Shown here piece after piece: positions 10,070 through 21,430 of a stretch of DNA of 64,000 nt. The DNA comes from Triatoma infestans. Its lineage: Eukaryota; Arthropoda; Insecta; Hemiptera; Reduviidae. Below the pieces are notes generated by a model that worked only from the letters and a program-made list of their open reading frames with translations, ran no database searches and had not been told where the DNA came from. Location of the stretch: the NCBI GenBank assembly GCA_011037195.1, contig JAAEAF010001576.1:62001-126000 (forward strand), in the 5' to 3' direction. A program made the position numbers and the translations under genes. The first letter of the stretch is position 1. Each line of letters opens with the position of its first letter.

Positions 10070-10180
10070 TTATGAGTATTTTTTCGAAAACGAGTGCAAT
10101 GATTTTCTTTAAACTTGGAGCGCACACTGCTCACATATAAATTTATCACTTTTACTCAATAAATTTTCGTTGGTTTCGAA
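10070..10180 (-). repeat. Dispersed family X, fragment
   Basis: TTTCTTTAAACTTGGAGCGC followed by TATCACTTTTACTC. The minus frame reads PSLKKIIALVFEKI, which keeps the pattern seen in other copies. Confidence 0.6.
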
Positions 10181-10785
10181 AATTTGATTGCATTATTTGA
10201 TTTCATAAACCCTGTCGACAAGTTCCATTGCATTATTTAAGATTAATTTGCCACTTTTCAAAGAATTTTTATTTTTTATAACTCTAATTTTAAGCTGATA
10301 AAGAAATTTGAAAAAATATTGGTATTTGAGTAGATCTTGAAAATAAGATGCGTAATGATGAGCTGTAAGTTCTCGCTACTTAGGTCCAATTTTAAAGGCA
10401 TTTGGTCCAATCTGAAGGCACTAATACCAGCACTTAATTTTTATTACTTTTACTTCCCTTTCGGTACTTATACCATCCTTCCAGGGAACTACTTGAAACC
10501 AACCAGCCTAAATGTCTCTTCTTTTTCTGCAGTAAAATGCCATCTGAAGATAGTTGTTTGGAGCAGACTATTTGAATGATAGTGGAATATACTGCGATAA
10601 AGTACTTGACATGTTACACCACCATCACAGAACACCACTCAATTAGGCCATATTTACGATTTAAAAAAGCGCAACAGACTGAAGTTAAATGTAGTAAATA
10701 AAGCTCTCAAAACTAATAGTTATAACAGTGAAATAACAGAACTATATCAGCTCGGCCATTTTCAATAGAACGAATACTTTATCAG
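10180..10785. other. AT-rich DNA, no gene recognised
   Basis: An 80-codon plus-strand frame (10337-10579) has no recognisable motif. No repeat family could be assigned. Confidence 0.25.
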
Positions 10786-10789
10786 TGTA

Positions 10790-11165
10790 GATAATAGTAG
10801 GCGAAAACAATTACAGCTATTTTAGAGGAAATTGCAAAAAACATTTTACTAAAGCTGCACTTGCTGTTTGAGGCTTGTGATCGAAATCTTCATATCAGAT
10901 GCCCTGTAATCCTAAACGGAACATCGAGTTTCACTTTTCTGCGTTTTTTCTTATTTGAAACATCTCCACACGCACACACACACACAACACACACACACAC
11001 ACATACATAATACACACACACTTAACGTACGCGCATGCAGACTTGTTGCTAAAAACTAATTTGCGGATTCAGGAGATCATAAAACATATACTTCCTTGGT
11101 AAGAACAATGTTGAAAATTTGACCCGGAAACTGTACTTCCTCTAACACGCAGTAAGAAAATGATA
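10790..11165 (+). repeat. Dispersed family X, copy with (CA)n
   Basis: Shows GGAAATTGCAAAAAACATTT, GCTTGTGATCGAAATCTTC and CTAAACGGAACATCGAGTTT. An interrupted CA tract follows at about 10969-11010, then TTGCTAAAAACTAATTTGCG and GTTGAAAATTTGACCC, ending in GCAGTAAGAAAATG. Block order is complete. Confidence 0.65.
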
Positions 11166-11169
11166 TAGG

Positions 11170-11800
11170 TACTCGACAGGTGTTTGCAAAATTATTTAAA
11201 CAGTTCCCAGTTTTATCCCCCTAATTTCTCTTTTTACCCCAACTATTAATTAATTAACTTCCTTTCAACACGTCCGTCTTTTAACAAATCTCTACTGCAC
11301 TTTTCACATTTGATTTTACACGTTTTTTAATATTTTTGTAATGTAAATTAATCGTTTATTTTAAACGATTCAAATTTACTTCAACTAGTTTTTATTCTAA
11401 TGAAACATGAGTAGACCACTAAATTAAGCCCTCGAGTAGATGCTCAATGTTAAGAGTATATTCATCTTTCCTTATTCATATCACCCGTTGTAATGTGAGT
11501 CTATGCTCTCGCCTTAAGATGACCTTCTCACCAAAGATTGGGTTACATCATTCTAAAGCACAGATTCTGTATGAACTACAAACTTACCTTCCTAACTGCA
11601 AGGAAATGTACTTTCCTAATTGCAAGGAATTGAAAGGGAAACATAAATTTCCTTAATATGGCAGTTTTCAATGAAAACAAAGGCCAACTATAATGAACAA
11701 GTCACCCGGATTAACAACTAACACTTGAAAGTTTCCAAACAATAAAAGAGCTGATTCATCAGTCAAGTTTTTTGTAGATTTCAATAAGAGGTGTTAATTA
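11170..11800. other. AT-rich DNA, no gene recognised
   Basis: A 69-codon plus-strand frame at 11447-11656 contains a small internal duplication (CTAACTGCAAGGAA twice). No family is recognised. Confidence 0.25.
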
Positions 11801-11804
11801 GAGG

Positions 11805-11880
11805 AGATTCATTTTGTGGTCATCGACTGGTTACTGGCGTTTACACGCCAGGTATCTTGATAGACATTAGATGATATCAG
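11805..11880. repeat. Fold-back family F, fragment
   Basis: TTCATTTTGTGGTCATCGAC, then GTTTACACGCC and TCTTGATAGAC. This is one arm, degraded around the hairpin. Confidence 0.6.
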
Positions 11881-12410
11881 AGGGCCGCTCAGTGCCAGGA
11901 GCCACACTCCATATTTCCAGCTCTCAACCTATTCACTTCAGTTAAATATTCCCAAATAATCTAGAAAGGAACACTCACATGAATTCTATGAAAGTCATCA
12001 CTTTCTCTTATTGAACTATTACAACGCCAATGATAAATTTCCTTCGAACTCTGAATGTTTACTAAAATATTTAGTTAGCATCAATATAATGAATACAGGG
12101 GCAGGAAGAGCCTAGAGATCTAGAAAAAGTTCAAATCAAAGTGAAATGTTTATGTAAGCGCGTATTCATTCCAAGTTAAAAGAATATTTTTGACCTTTTT
12201 TGGAGAAAAATCCCAAAAATTTCAGAAAATATTCGTAAAACCGCTTTTCCGAGTTACGATTTTGTTCACACTTGGAATTCTAGCCAACCATTTAATTCAC
12301 CTAAATAATATATAAGTGATAGAACAGTACATTGTACGAATGATACTTTAGAAGGGAACTTATTAATGCAGCTCCCCCAAATACCCCAAAATAAATCTTC
12401 TTAGCAAACT
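11880..12410. other. No gene recognised
   Basis: Mixed AT-rich sequence. No open frame long enough to interpret and no clear repeat family, apart from faint family X texture near 12180-12300. Confidence 0.25.
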
Positions 12411-12414
12411 CTTC

Positions 12415-12670
12415 CAACACACACACTCTCTCTCTCTGTTGGCATCCGCTTCCTTGGGAAACACTGAGTCTTAGATACAGATTTCAAGTTTGAGATTCGC
12501 GCGTTTTTTAATTTTGTTCACAGTCACGTACAAACACAGAGCGCGCGCGCACACCCACACACAGTCATTCAAACCATTCGCTACAAATTTTTGTTTGAGC
12601 CGCAAAGATATTTCTGTGCAATCTCAAGATTGAACATTTGAGCCTACTTTCTCTTACCGCAGAGTCATGT
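12415..12670 (+). repeat. Dispersed family X, right half
   Basis: (CA)/(CT) tract near 12420-12440, a short (CG)/(CA) tract near 12540-12562, then CCATTCGCTACAAATTTTTG and the right end with CTTTCTCTTACCGCAGAG. Confidence 0.55.
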
Positions 12671-14100
12671 CAGCAGACAACTAGGTGTGCACAATTAGTA
12701 TTTATTAATTGCAGTTCAACATTATTCAATACGAACAGATTGTACATAATACTCTCCATTCAATAGACGCATTGCGTGAATAAAAGTAGTTATCTTTGTT
12801 GGAAGATTTGTGGATATTGAAATAAAGCCGGACACCAGGTCCAAGGTCGAACAGGTCTAAATATAATATTCTTAATAATAACCGCGGCAATTTCAGGATG
12901 TTGCAGCGCCTTCTAATTGGATTGTGACAATACTAATTGTTCCGCTGACCGTTACTTGCAAGCTGTATTGATATATTCTGTTAATTATTTTTTTTATTTT
13001 TGAATTATTTACTTAATGATAATATATTCTGTTAATTATTACTACAGACACTGTTTGAAATACTTCCAAGGTTACTTGTGAAAGAGTCCAGAAGCAAAAA
13101 GAAGAGTACCCTATTCATTGATAAATAATAGTTACATACAAAAATATTCGAATTGAATGAATGAAGTACAAGTGGGGTGGCGTATAGCCTTTATTAGTTC
13201 ACTCATTAAAAATGTATTTATTTCCAGGAGGCAGTTACAATACGCAAGTGAACACGCACGTTGGTCAGTCTGTCAGTGTGTACTAGTGGTGCACACTAGC
13301 GCCGCCTGCCGGCCGCTCGTCCCACTTCTTATTGCCACTTCCTTTCTCACACATCCGTTTTTTTGCCTCCCTTTAATTTCGTAGTTGTTCTTTTTGTTGG
13401 AACGCTGCACAACTCTCACTACCTATATATATATATCTGAAATACAATTTTCATCTTCATATTATGTGGGATAAATTGTTGGTAAGGTGTCCCAGCTTAG
13501 TACTTCCTCCCGAGATCACTGACTCATACATAAAAACGGACCTGTCTCACTGGCTGGTAGTCCTTGAGGAACCAATTCTGTGAGAAAACTGATTTCTAAG
13601 AGCAACATTTTTAAAACCATGGTCGCACACACTCACACATCGCACTTGAGACTCTATTTCAAATTTGTTTCACACGCTTCCTCTGCCTGGTTTAATTTAT
13701 CCTGTTTGCAAGAATGATTATTATTACCACTATTTGCTGTTTATTCTTTGTTATTATTCTTTTTAAATTACTAATCTTGTTTGAAAACTGCTCTTCAGAA
13801 TTAGAAAATCCTTGGCTTGGTTTTTGTTCATTTAAAGAGAAAAAATGCTTATAATTATATAAAATGCTTATATAATATTTGGTTTTATAAATATCTTGAA
13901 ATGTTCAATGATGCCTTTTTGTAAAATATGTGGTTCGGTCCGCAATGCTGGGTAATGTATGAGGTTTGGCCCAAATCGTATTTCACTCCATCGTTAGAAT
14001 CATCAAGTTTGTATAGAGATGGGACTTCTCTTTTACTTTTATATAATAGACTACACTGACTGATAGTTTGGGGGAAGTTTTTTTATTACGTGTAATATAG
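12670..14100. other. No gene recognised; one GC-rich island
   Basis: Mostly AT-rich. A GC-rich patch at about 13240-13330 includes CTAGCGCCGCCTGCCGGCC. It could be a transposon end or decayed coding sequence, but no frame or terminal repeat supports either. Confidence 0.25.
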
Positions 14101-14104
14101 TGTA

Positions 14105-14170
14105 ATCAGGCTATCATCGAAAATATCTCTAATGCTTTCCAGCTCTGCGGAACCAACCACAACAACAATT
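14105..14170 (+). repeat. Fold-back family F, terminal fragment
   Basis: CAGGCTATCATCGAAAATAT followed by GCTTTCCAGCTCTGCGGAAC and CAACCACAAC. This is the outer end of the family only. Confidence 0.65.
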
Positions 14171-14229
14171 TTGTATTTTATTTGTATTTATTTAACTTTG
14201 TTTATTGAATACACTATTTTATTTTTTCG

Positions 14230-14445
14230 GGCGCATTAATTTCCGAGGTCATTAGCGCAATACACATTATTATTTAATTTAAGGCGTTTCAACATTAATG
14301 GTCCTTGGAGCCTTCTCAGAGCACTGCCGACCTCCGGACAGTGAGCTGTAGAGGCTCCTAGGAAGAGAAAATCTAAGGACAGCACAGCTGGACTTGAACC
14401 CGCGTGGGAGTCCAGTGCGATAACCACTGAGTAATCCCTTTCCTA
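14230..14445 (-). repeat. tRNA-derived SINE, copy 2
   Basis: Minus-strand head with A-box-like TATCGCACTGG (14412-14422) and B-box-like GGTTCAAGTCC (14390-14400), then the shared body (TTCTCTTCCTAGGAGCCT) and the distal part (GGAGCCTTCTCAGAGCACTG on the plus strand). This copy is longer at its 3' end than copy 3. An AT-rich microsatellite-like stretch lies beyond it. Confidence 0.75.
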
Positions 14446-15250
14446 AAAATGTATATTTATTGCTATTTTTTGTATATAAGATATTTTGGATAAATTGTAT
14501 AATACATATGAACCTAATTTGCAATTTTTAAGTCACTTTATAGTTATTTATCTTCTATTAATTGCAGGTGGACTAATAATAAAATAAAAAATAAATAATG
14601 CGTTTATTTATCAAACAAAATTTATCTAGAAAGAAGAAAAATAAGCAAAACACAATAATGCATGGAGTGAACTCCGTCTGCATGAGTTGCAATACAAAAT
14701 AATGAAACTTAAACTAATAAACAAATTGATAGAACTAATACACTTAATAAAGATGTCTCGAAAAAAAGTTATGACAAAATAAAAATTTTTTTTTCTACAA
14801 ATAAAAAATTGTAAGAAATAATAAATATAATAATATTAAAAATAATAATAATTAAATTTATTATTTAATTAGAGGAGATAATTAAACACACATTTCATTC
14901 CTTGTATCTAATTAAAAGTAAAAAATCAAAAATCAAATTCTTGTATTAAAAAATTTCTATAAGTAAACGCATCCCTTAAGAAAGAACAAAGCATTCTCCA
15001 GTTTTTGCCATTTAAATATTCACAAAGTTCTACCTCTGTGAGTGCAGGTGGACTATTACTAGCAAATAAACTGATGTGAATTTTTGTTTCCCTGCACATT
15101 AGCTGGTGTCTGGTTAGTTTATATAATAATTTTTATTTATTCAATTATTTATTTTTTAGTTTGTTGATTTACCTCAAACTACTTCATCTGTTCCACTTCT
15201 AATCTAGTAGTTTTTCCTTGTAAATTTATTTAATTTTTTAAATTCTTTGT
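14446..15250. other. Very AT-rich DNA
   Basis: Long A/T-only runs and short AAT repeats. The phrase GCAGGTGGACTA occurs at about 14565 and 15045, a small direct repeat of unknown origin that might mark a decayed element. Confidence 0.3.
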
Positions 15251-15254
15251 TTTG

Positions 15255-15975
15255 ATACAATGGAATCTAAATCTGATATTAAAAATGCAGAAACTAAACT
15301 GTCCGAACTTGTAGATGAGATCTCAGATTTATCTAGTGATTATAAATGAAACTTTGTTCAAAAATTTTTAATGAACCTCAGAAGGCTAATTTGTTTAAGG
15401 CTCGTTTATCACTTTTAGATGATACATATAAGAATATTTTAAAACCTGTTAGTGAAGCAAAAGTTTGTGCTCGATAAAATAAGCAGTACAAATCGAAATT
15501 CATGTTACGAAGCTTTATCTCTCGGAACTTTTGAACAGCATCCAGATAAAAAAAGTACTGTTGAGCTACTAGATTTTGGAATCTCAACCTTACATGAAAT
15601 TGTTTCGCCATTTTTAATTTGCCAAATTTTAATGGTGATATTTCTACATGGATTCAGAGATCTATAGATAATGCCTACATATTCAAGCTGAAAATCTCAT
15701 CGGAAATCTCGGTCAAACTTTTCTTCGCATTCCAGCCAATTCTCCAAGGTTTTCAAAAATAATAAACAAGTTTTTATGACTACAGATTTTTCGACTTCAA
15801 ATAACATTTTTGCCAAGAGCGTCATCAATTGTAGATGCTCCAAGTTTCGTTTTTTTAACCCGCACAACGATAATTGCTCTTGTACGGCTAATAAATGCAA
15901 TTATTGTGAAAAGCGACATCATCATACCTTGTTGCATTTTTCTTCTCGCAATACTAACAAATATTCCAAGATCTA
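15255..15975 (+). pseudogene. BEL/Pao-type gag remnant
   Basis: Coding texture in several frames from an ATG near 15260 (MESKSDIKNAETKLSELVDE). Further on are CYEALSLGTFEQHPDKKST and a phrase like NGDISTWIQRS. Near the end lies a Cys/His cluster, CSCTANKCNYCEKRHHHTLL, at about 15879-15938. A C-x4-C-x2-C cluster ending in RHHTLLH is characteristic of BEL/Pao gag proteins, which form the particle and bind RNA. Several stops and shifts break the frame. No protease, reverse transcriptase or integrase follows, since a SINE adjoins at 15983. Confidence 0.6.
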
Positions 15976-15982
15976 GGAGGAA

Positions 15983-16110
15983 GTGAGCTGACTGGACAGT
16001 GAGCTGTAAGAGGCTCCTAGGAAAAGAAAATATAACGGCAGCACTGCTGAACCCGGGATCTCCGCGTTGCTAGTCCAGCGCGCCACCGCTCAATCCCTGT
16101 TCTTGGTGAC
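15983..16110 (-). repeat. tRNA-derived SINE, copy 3
   Basis: A-box-like TGGCGCGCTGG at 16075-16085 and B-box-like GGGTTCAGCA at about 16046-16055 on the minus strand. The body is cut short at about 15983, immediately after the gag remnant. Of the three copies this has the best-preserved tRNA-like head. Confidence 0.75.
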
Positions 16111-16865
16111 ACTTATCATGGAAAGTAAATAGCACCTAAACGATCCCAATATACTAAGTTTAGAGAAGTTCTAATATTAATTACCGGAGCAGTTCAATTG
16201 CGGAAGGCCTAGTGGTGCATCTTCTTAAACATGAAATCGCTCAGGAATGTTTCCGCTGCTCTGGAAAGTGTGTTTCTTAGGATTAATCTCAGACTTTGGA
16301 TTAATAATTATTTAATACTAAGTAATTGTGCTCTAGATTGGAGAATCTGAGTGTGAAATTGCAATACGAGTGCATTTGTAAATAAGTTATTGAAATTATT
16401 TATTTACTGCGAAACTGAATATATAATATGGTTGCAAATGAAAGAAAATCTTCTCGCCAACAGAACACTATTTCAGCAGAATAACAAACCATTGTTTAAT
16501 AAATAGGAGTATAATTTAACTAGTAATGTGAGCTATCACTATACGGTAAAGAGACAGATAAATTGGTAAAACTAGTTGATAAAATCATATAAACTTACCA
16601 TATGTCGATTCTAGTTTTGTGATTAAATTATTTTTTTGTTTCAGAAACACAAATGATAGAGAAGATATCTCCATTATCGAAGATCTGCATATAATCTTAT
16701 AAAAATCTTTTTTAAAACATTTTAAAAATTAATATATTTGTAAGAATTCATTTCGTCTTATTGATTTCTATAGAGTGTAAATTATAGAATAGCTGTATTA
16801 TATCTTAATTTATTCTGTTTATCTGTTTTATATTAATTAATTTTAGACGTTTTGGAAAACCTGCA
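16111..16865. other. AT-rich DNA, no gene recognised
   Basis: No supported frame or repeat assignment. Confidence 0.3.
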
Positions 16866-17020
16866 GTTATTGTTGATATAGAACTATCCAGTTATTGTTG
16901 ATGTAGAACCATCCAGTTATTGTTGATGTAGAACCATCCAGTTATTGTTGATGTAGAACCAACCAGTTATTGTTGATGTAGATCCATCCAATTATTGTTG
17001 ATGTAGATCCATCCAGTTAC
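16866..17020. repeat. 25-bp tandem repeat, six copies
   Basis: Units GTTATTGTTGATGTAGAACC plus ATCCA start at 16866, 16891, 16916, 16941, 16966 and 16991, with a partial unit at 17016. The first and last units carry most of the differences and the inner ones are nearly identical, the usual picture of slippage or unequal exchange. Confidence 0.95.
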
Positions 17021-17267
17021 TCCCCTTAGTTGCCTAGAATGTCTCTGGAAATACTAAATGAAAACTAGACAGCTATCTATTGTGAACGCATATCTTCTTA
17101 CCCTAGTATTTATAAAACAGTATGGTATGCCGGATCTCACTGTGCAATTCATCTGTGTTTTATTTTGAGCAAATTTTATTTCCAGATTTATTTAATTCAA
17201 AATACAGCCCTATGAAGTCAATAAATAATGTCCGTCAATTTTATGAGAATTCTAGCAGTACACTTTA

Positions 17268-17582
17268 ATGTATCTTAAATATTTTATTGGTGGTAGAATC
17301 GTACATTGTACTGACATGCAATTTAGAGGAAAGTTTAACGTTGTTGCTCCACCAGGAATTGTCCAAAAATCAATTTTCTTGGAAACATATTTCAAATCTA
17401 AGAGACAGGCCTTTAATCCTGTAATGTGTTCATACATATCTCTGGGAGAAATTGTAAATAATATAAATGATAATTCTTCCACTTACTCGATTCCACATAA
17501 TTCAACCACATATAACTTCCACAAAAGCATCTATAATAATATAAATGATAATTCTTCCACAAAATTTCAAGTTTTAAATTGA
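17268..17582 (+). CDS. Unassigned 104-codon open frame
   Basis: The ATG at 17268 opens a frame with mixed composition in its first 60 codons (FRGKFNVVAPPGIVQKSIF, LETYFKSKRQAFNPVMC), unlike the Leu/Ile/Tyr-rich chance frames nearby. The last third contains a duplicated block (NNINDNSST) caused by a direct repeat of about 26 bp at 17457 and 17536. No family is recognised. It may be a fragment of a mobile element or chance. Confidence 0.15.
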   Translation: MYLKYFIGGRIVHCTDMQFRGKFNVVAPPGIVQKSIFLETYFKSKRQAFNPVMCSYISLGEIVNNINDNSSTYSIPHNSTTYNFHKSIYNNINDNSSTKFQVLN

Positions 17583-17584
17583 AT

Positions 17585-18330
17585 ATTATCTTAATTTAAG
17601 GCCGCTTTTTTCTTTTTTCTAAGGCTTTGTAGCACAAAAGACATAGGGAGGTTACAATTACCTCGATTGCTTACGATTAGAAGAACAAGGAATTTCCCTT
17701 TCTTCCACTCTCCCGGAATGGAGGAAGAATAAATATGAGGATATCTCAGGAGGGGGCGATCAAATTTGAGATTAAAGAAAGAGACAAATCAGTGAATATG
17801 AAAATTATAAAGTTTAGTAAGTACTACAAAGGACTATTCAAGAGCCCAGACATCTGTTCATATATATAAAATCTCGGATTTTAAACTAAATAGCAGACCA
17901 TTAGGCCAAACTTTGTGGAAAACCTGACTGATATTGAGGATTACGCCCTCCTGAGATAAATTTCTCCTCCTAGAGAAGAAGATATTTCGTCGTCCAGTCT
18001 ATATCGTAGAATGTGATGTCCTCAAGCCAAACTGATATGTGAGTATTATGTTAGAATAAAGATTATTGCTTTCTGTGAAAATTGACGTAATATTTTGGCT
18101 ATGATGTGGTCGTATGCAGCAGCTTTTTTCAATGGCAAGTGTAGAATAGCTATTCTGACTGTTTTGAGAATGATGAGTTTAGGAGGGTCATAATTGGAGT
18201 GGATTATCAAGAAACTATCCCATGTAAAAGTGAAATATTATGTATGCGGAACCTTTAATACATGATAATTGTACCATTAAAGAATTTGGAATTGGTATTG
18301 CGCAGGGCGAGGGATGGCAGGGCGCCCGGG
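17585..18330. other. No gene recognised
   Basis: Mixed AT-rich sequence leading into the left direct repeat of the RTE locus. Frames are all interrupted. Confidence 0.25.
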
Positions 18331-18656
18331 TTGAAAATAGGATTTCTTATGAGTTCTTTTTTAAAATGCTTCACAAAATTTCCTGTTGAACTTACTTAAA
18401 GTTGTTAATACTATTTTTGATTCTAGAATTATACCATCAGATTTCAGGGATTCTTTGTTGTTTCCGCTACATAAGAAGAGAGACTTTGAACAAGTGGTAA
18501 ATTGGAAAGGTATCGCCTTTGTTGATGCAGAAGCTAAATTGTTTCAGTTTTTTCAGCCATTTCAGTTTTTATTTTTTAAACACTTCTAACAACTGTTTGT
18601 AGTTAATCTATTCTTTTAGATAAATGGGTGGAAGAACTGAATGTATATCCTCTGGT
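18331..18656 (+). repeat. Left copy of a ~300-bp direct repeat flanking the RTE
   Basis: Runs from TTGAAAATAGGATTTC to GTATATCCTCTGGT and matches 21770-22064 with scattered substitutions. This copy carries about 31 bp (TTAATACTATTTTTGATTC region) absent from the other. The repeat is itself a fossil of a LINE reverse transcriptase on the plus strand: a frame at 18386-18589 reads IPSDFRDSLLFPLHKKRDFE, then an analogue of the 'NYRGI' motif (NWKGIAFV). Confidence 0.85.
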
Positions 18657-18689
18657 GGCTTCTGAAGTGCTAAATAGCACTTCTCCATC

Positions 18690-19101
18690 TTCAATAATTC
18701 TTCCACATCTTTCAGCCATCTCAATTGGGGACGTCCTTTTCTACGGCTCCCTCCCGGTTTCCCTTCCAACAGCCTTTTCGGAATCCTGCCTTCGGACATT
18801 CGTTCCACATGCCACAGCCATCTCAACTGGTTTTTCCTCACAAAGGTTACCAAGTCTGGTTCATTATTCATTATCCTCCAGCTCCCAATTTCACGACAGG
18901 TCCATATATTCTTCTGAATACGTTCCTTTCCCATATATTTAGCATTCTCTCTGTTTCTTTCGTAAGTACCCAGGTTTCACAACCATGTGTGACGGCAGGT
19001 CTTATGATTGTATTATAGATAAAGATCTTCGCTCTGTTTGTCAGATCTCTAAACTTCAGCGGCTTCTGAAGTGCTAAATAGCACTTGTTCCCGAAAGCCA
19101 A
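18690..19101 (-). pseudogene. RTE C-terminal region
   Basis: Two overlapping frames. The upstream one has KFRDLTNRAKIFIYNTIIRP followed by HGCETWVLTKE. The downstream one has LRWLWHVERMSEGRIPKRLL and GRPQLRWLKDVEELL. Both blocks are standard in the C-terminal end of RTE-type ORF2 proteins. The frame continues past the element end into the flanking repeat, so its last residues are not native. Confidence 0.7.
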
Positions 19102-19149
19102 TCTGGCCTTAATCTCTTCAGAGGTTTCATTCTTTTCAGTTACGAGAGC

Positions 19150-20000
19150 TCCTAAATATTTGAATTGACTGATATCTTGAATTTAAGGATTCCAAAACAC
19201 ACATTTTCTTCTATTCTTTCGGAATTTCTTGTTGTCCTCATGTACTCAGTCTTTTCATCATTTATTTGTAACCCCAGTTTAGTTGCAGTCCTTTCAAATT
19301 CCTCAAAAGCCCCTACTACCGCTGCTCTTGAGTGAGCTGATATCAGCACATCATCTGCGCTCGCGAGATGATGCGACATCCTATTATAAATAGTACCATG
19401 TGCATTTGTACGAATTGCTCTAATTGCGTATTCGAGTGCTAGATTAAAAAGTGTGGGGGAAAGAGGATTACCTTGTCTTTGACAGTGTCTGCAAACTTCT
19501 CCGACAGCCTTCCTTCACCTTACAGTTACTCTCTGCAAGTGCCATTCTCGTTAGCCTTACTAACTTACAAGGGATTCCTAGATTCAGCATAATCTTAATC
19601 AGTTTTTCTTTGTTGATGCTGTTGTATGCTTGCTTAAAATCGACGAAAAGATGGTGCATATCCATATTAAATTCATAACATTTTTCAATCATTTGTCTGA
19701 CGGAGAAAATATGGTCGGTGGTTGATCTGCATGGTCTGAAGCCACTCTGGTACTCACCTAGAATGTGTTCGGACTAGTATTGTATTTTCCTTTTAAGAAG
19801 GATGGCAAATGCCTTATACGCTGTACCTAACAAGGATATGCCTCTATAATTTCCACAATTCAATTTATCCCCTTTCTTATGAATCGGACATATAATAGCT
19901 ACTGTCCATTCTTCCGGCATCTTTTCCTTGATCCATACTTCCAACAACAAATTGTATAATTCTTTCAACAGGTCTTCTCCTCCGTATTTCAACATTTCTG
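19150..20000 (-). pseudogene. RTE reverse transcriptase domain (broken)
   Basis: Pieces in order: 19995-19774 with EEWTVAIICPIHKKGD and NYRGISLLGTAYKAFA; 19692-19468 with LFVDFKQAYNSINKEKL (motif A, catalytic Asp present); 19379-19152 with SADDVLISAHS (motif C, Asp-Asp present) and LGLQINDEKTEYM. These are the conserved palm and finger motifs of a LINE reverse transcriptase, which copies element RNA at the nicked target. The pieces lie in different frames, so no functional protein can be made. Confidence 0.75.
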
Positions 20001-20713
20001 CATCTACACCGTCGCAACCAGGGCTTTTGTTGTTTTTTAGCGTTCCTATAACTTCTATAAAATCTTCAAATCAGGGGGTTCAACGTCCTCTGCATTACCT
20101 GTTTCATCTTCCATCCATCCTATTCTAAATTCATCTAACTCATTCCGCTCATCATTCCTATTAACATTTAAGAGATCTATAAAATAATCGCGTCATGTTT
20201 CTACCACTTTTATAGTCTCTCCAATCAGATTTCCCTCCTTATCCCTTACAAAAGCTTATTCTAGGTTGGAAGCCGGTCTTGTTTTCCCTCACTCCCCTAA
20301 AAAACTTTCTTGGTTAGTTTATTTTCTTCGGATTGCAATGCTTCTATTTTATCCTTTTCTAATATCCTCTTCTTCTGCCTACAAATAGTTCTAGCAATCC
20401 TCCTTTTCACCCTGTATTCTTCTCTACTCTATCTTGTACTTCTAACTAACATTCTCATCCTTGCTTCATTTCTTTCCTTAAGGACCCTTTCGCATTCTTC
20501 ATCAAACCATTCGTTCCTTATACCTCACTGCCTTACCCCAAGCACCTCCTCTGCCCTACTTTTTAGTGAGGAGTTAATTCTCTCTCTCACTCACTTTTTC
20601 TTTACATGTTTCACAATAATCTTGTATCTTTAACAATTCGCTTTTATACCTAAGGCTCTTTTCTCCTTGTCCTCGGGCTCTTTTAGCTATTTTTTGTCTA
20701 TACGCCATTTTTA

Positions 20714-21430
20714 TTAGAATGTGATCCGAGTCCACATCAACTCCTCGATAGCTTCTCCATCTGATATGTCCGAAGCATGCCTTGAATCGATGAGAACATG
20801 ATCAATTTGATTTCTTGTTCCTCCATCCTTAGACGCCCACGTTTCTTTATGTATCTGCTTGTGGGGAAACTGTGTCCTTCTAATGACTATGCCTTTCTCA
20901 ATCTCAAAGTCTATAATTCTAAATCGATTATCATTGGACACATCATGCTTACTATGTTGCCCAATAGTGGGCCCAGATGCCGACTCTTTACCAGTTTTGG
21001 CATTTAGATCACCCATGATTATTTTGACATCATACCGAGGGAGTAGATCATATTCTTGTGATAACGTATCATAAAAACTATCTTTCTCTTCCTCTTCCTT
21101 GGCCTCTGTTGGTGCATGCACACTGATTATAGAGGTGTTAGAGAACTTTCCTTTTGGACGTAATATACACATTCTTTCATTTGCTATTTTATAGCTTAAT
21201 AACAAATACTTTAGCGCTTTCTTTAGCATGAATCCAGTGCCTAGGGATCATGTCCGCTATTTATTATTGTATATGTTCCTAAATCCAAGACCTCTGTTTT
21301 TCTCCATTTTATCTCTTGCAGTGTAACTATATCCACACCATATCTTTCCAGTTCCTTCTCCAGATTTCTACGAGTACTTGCTCCTAGTTTTTCTAATCCT
21401 CTTACATTCCATGTCGCCAGTGTTAGTGAT
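20714..21430 (-). pseudogene. RTE apurinic-type endonuclease domain
   Basis: The main frame (171 codons) has ISVHAPTEAKEEEEKDSF, then IIMGDLNAKTGKE, FPHKQIHKETWASKDGGTRN and QIDHVLIDSRHASDI. Gly-Asp-x-Asn and the IDHVL block are catalytic motifs of the family, which nicks target DNA to prime reverse transcription. The N-terminal part (ATWNVRGLEKLGASTRRN, VDIVTLQEIKW) continues in another frame up to about 21430. The catalytic motifs are preserved; only shifts break the chain. Confidence 0.75.

Noticed and set aside
16866..17020. Repeat protein from the 25-bp array
   Set aside because: 25 is not a multiple of 3 and the frames carry stops, so no protein is encoded.
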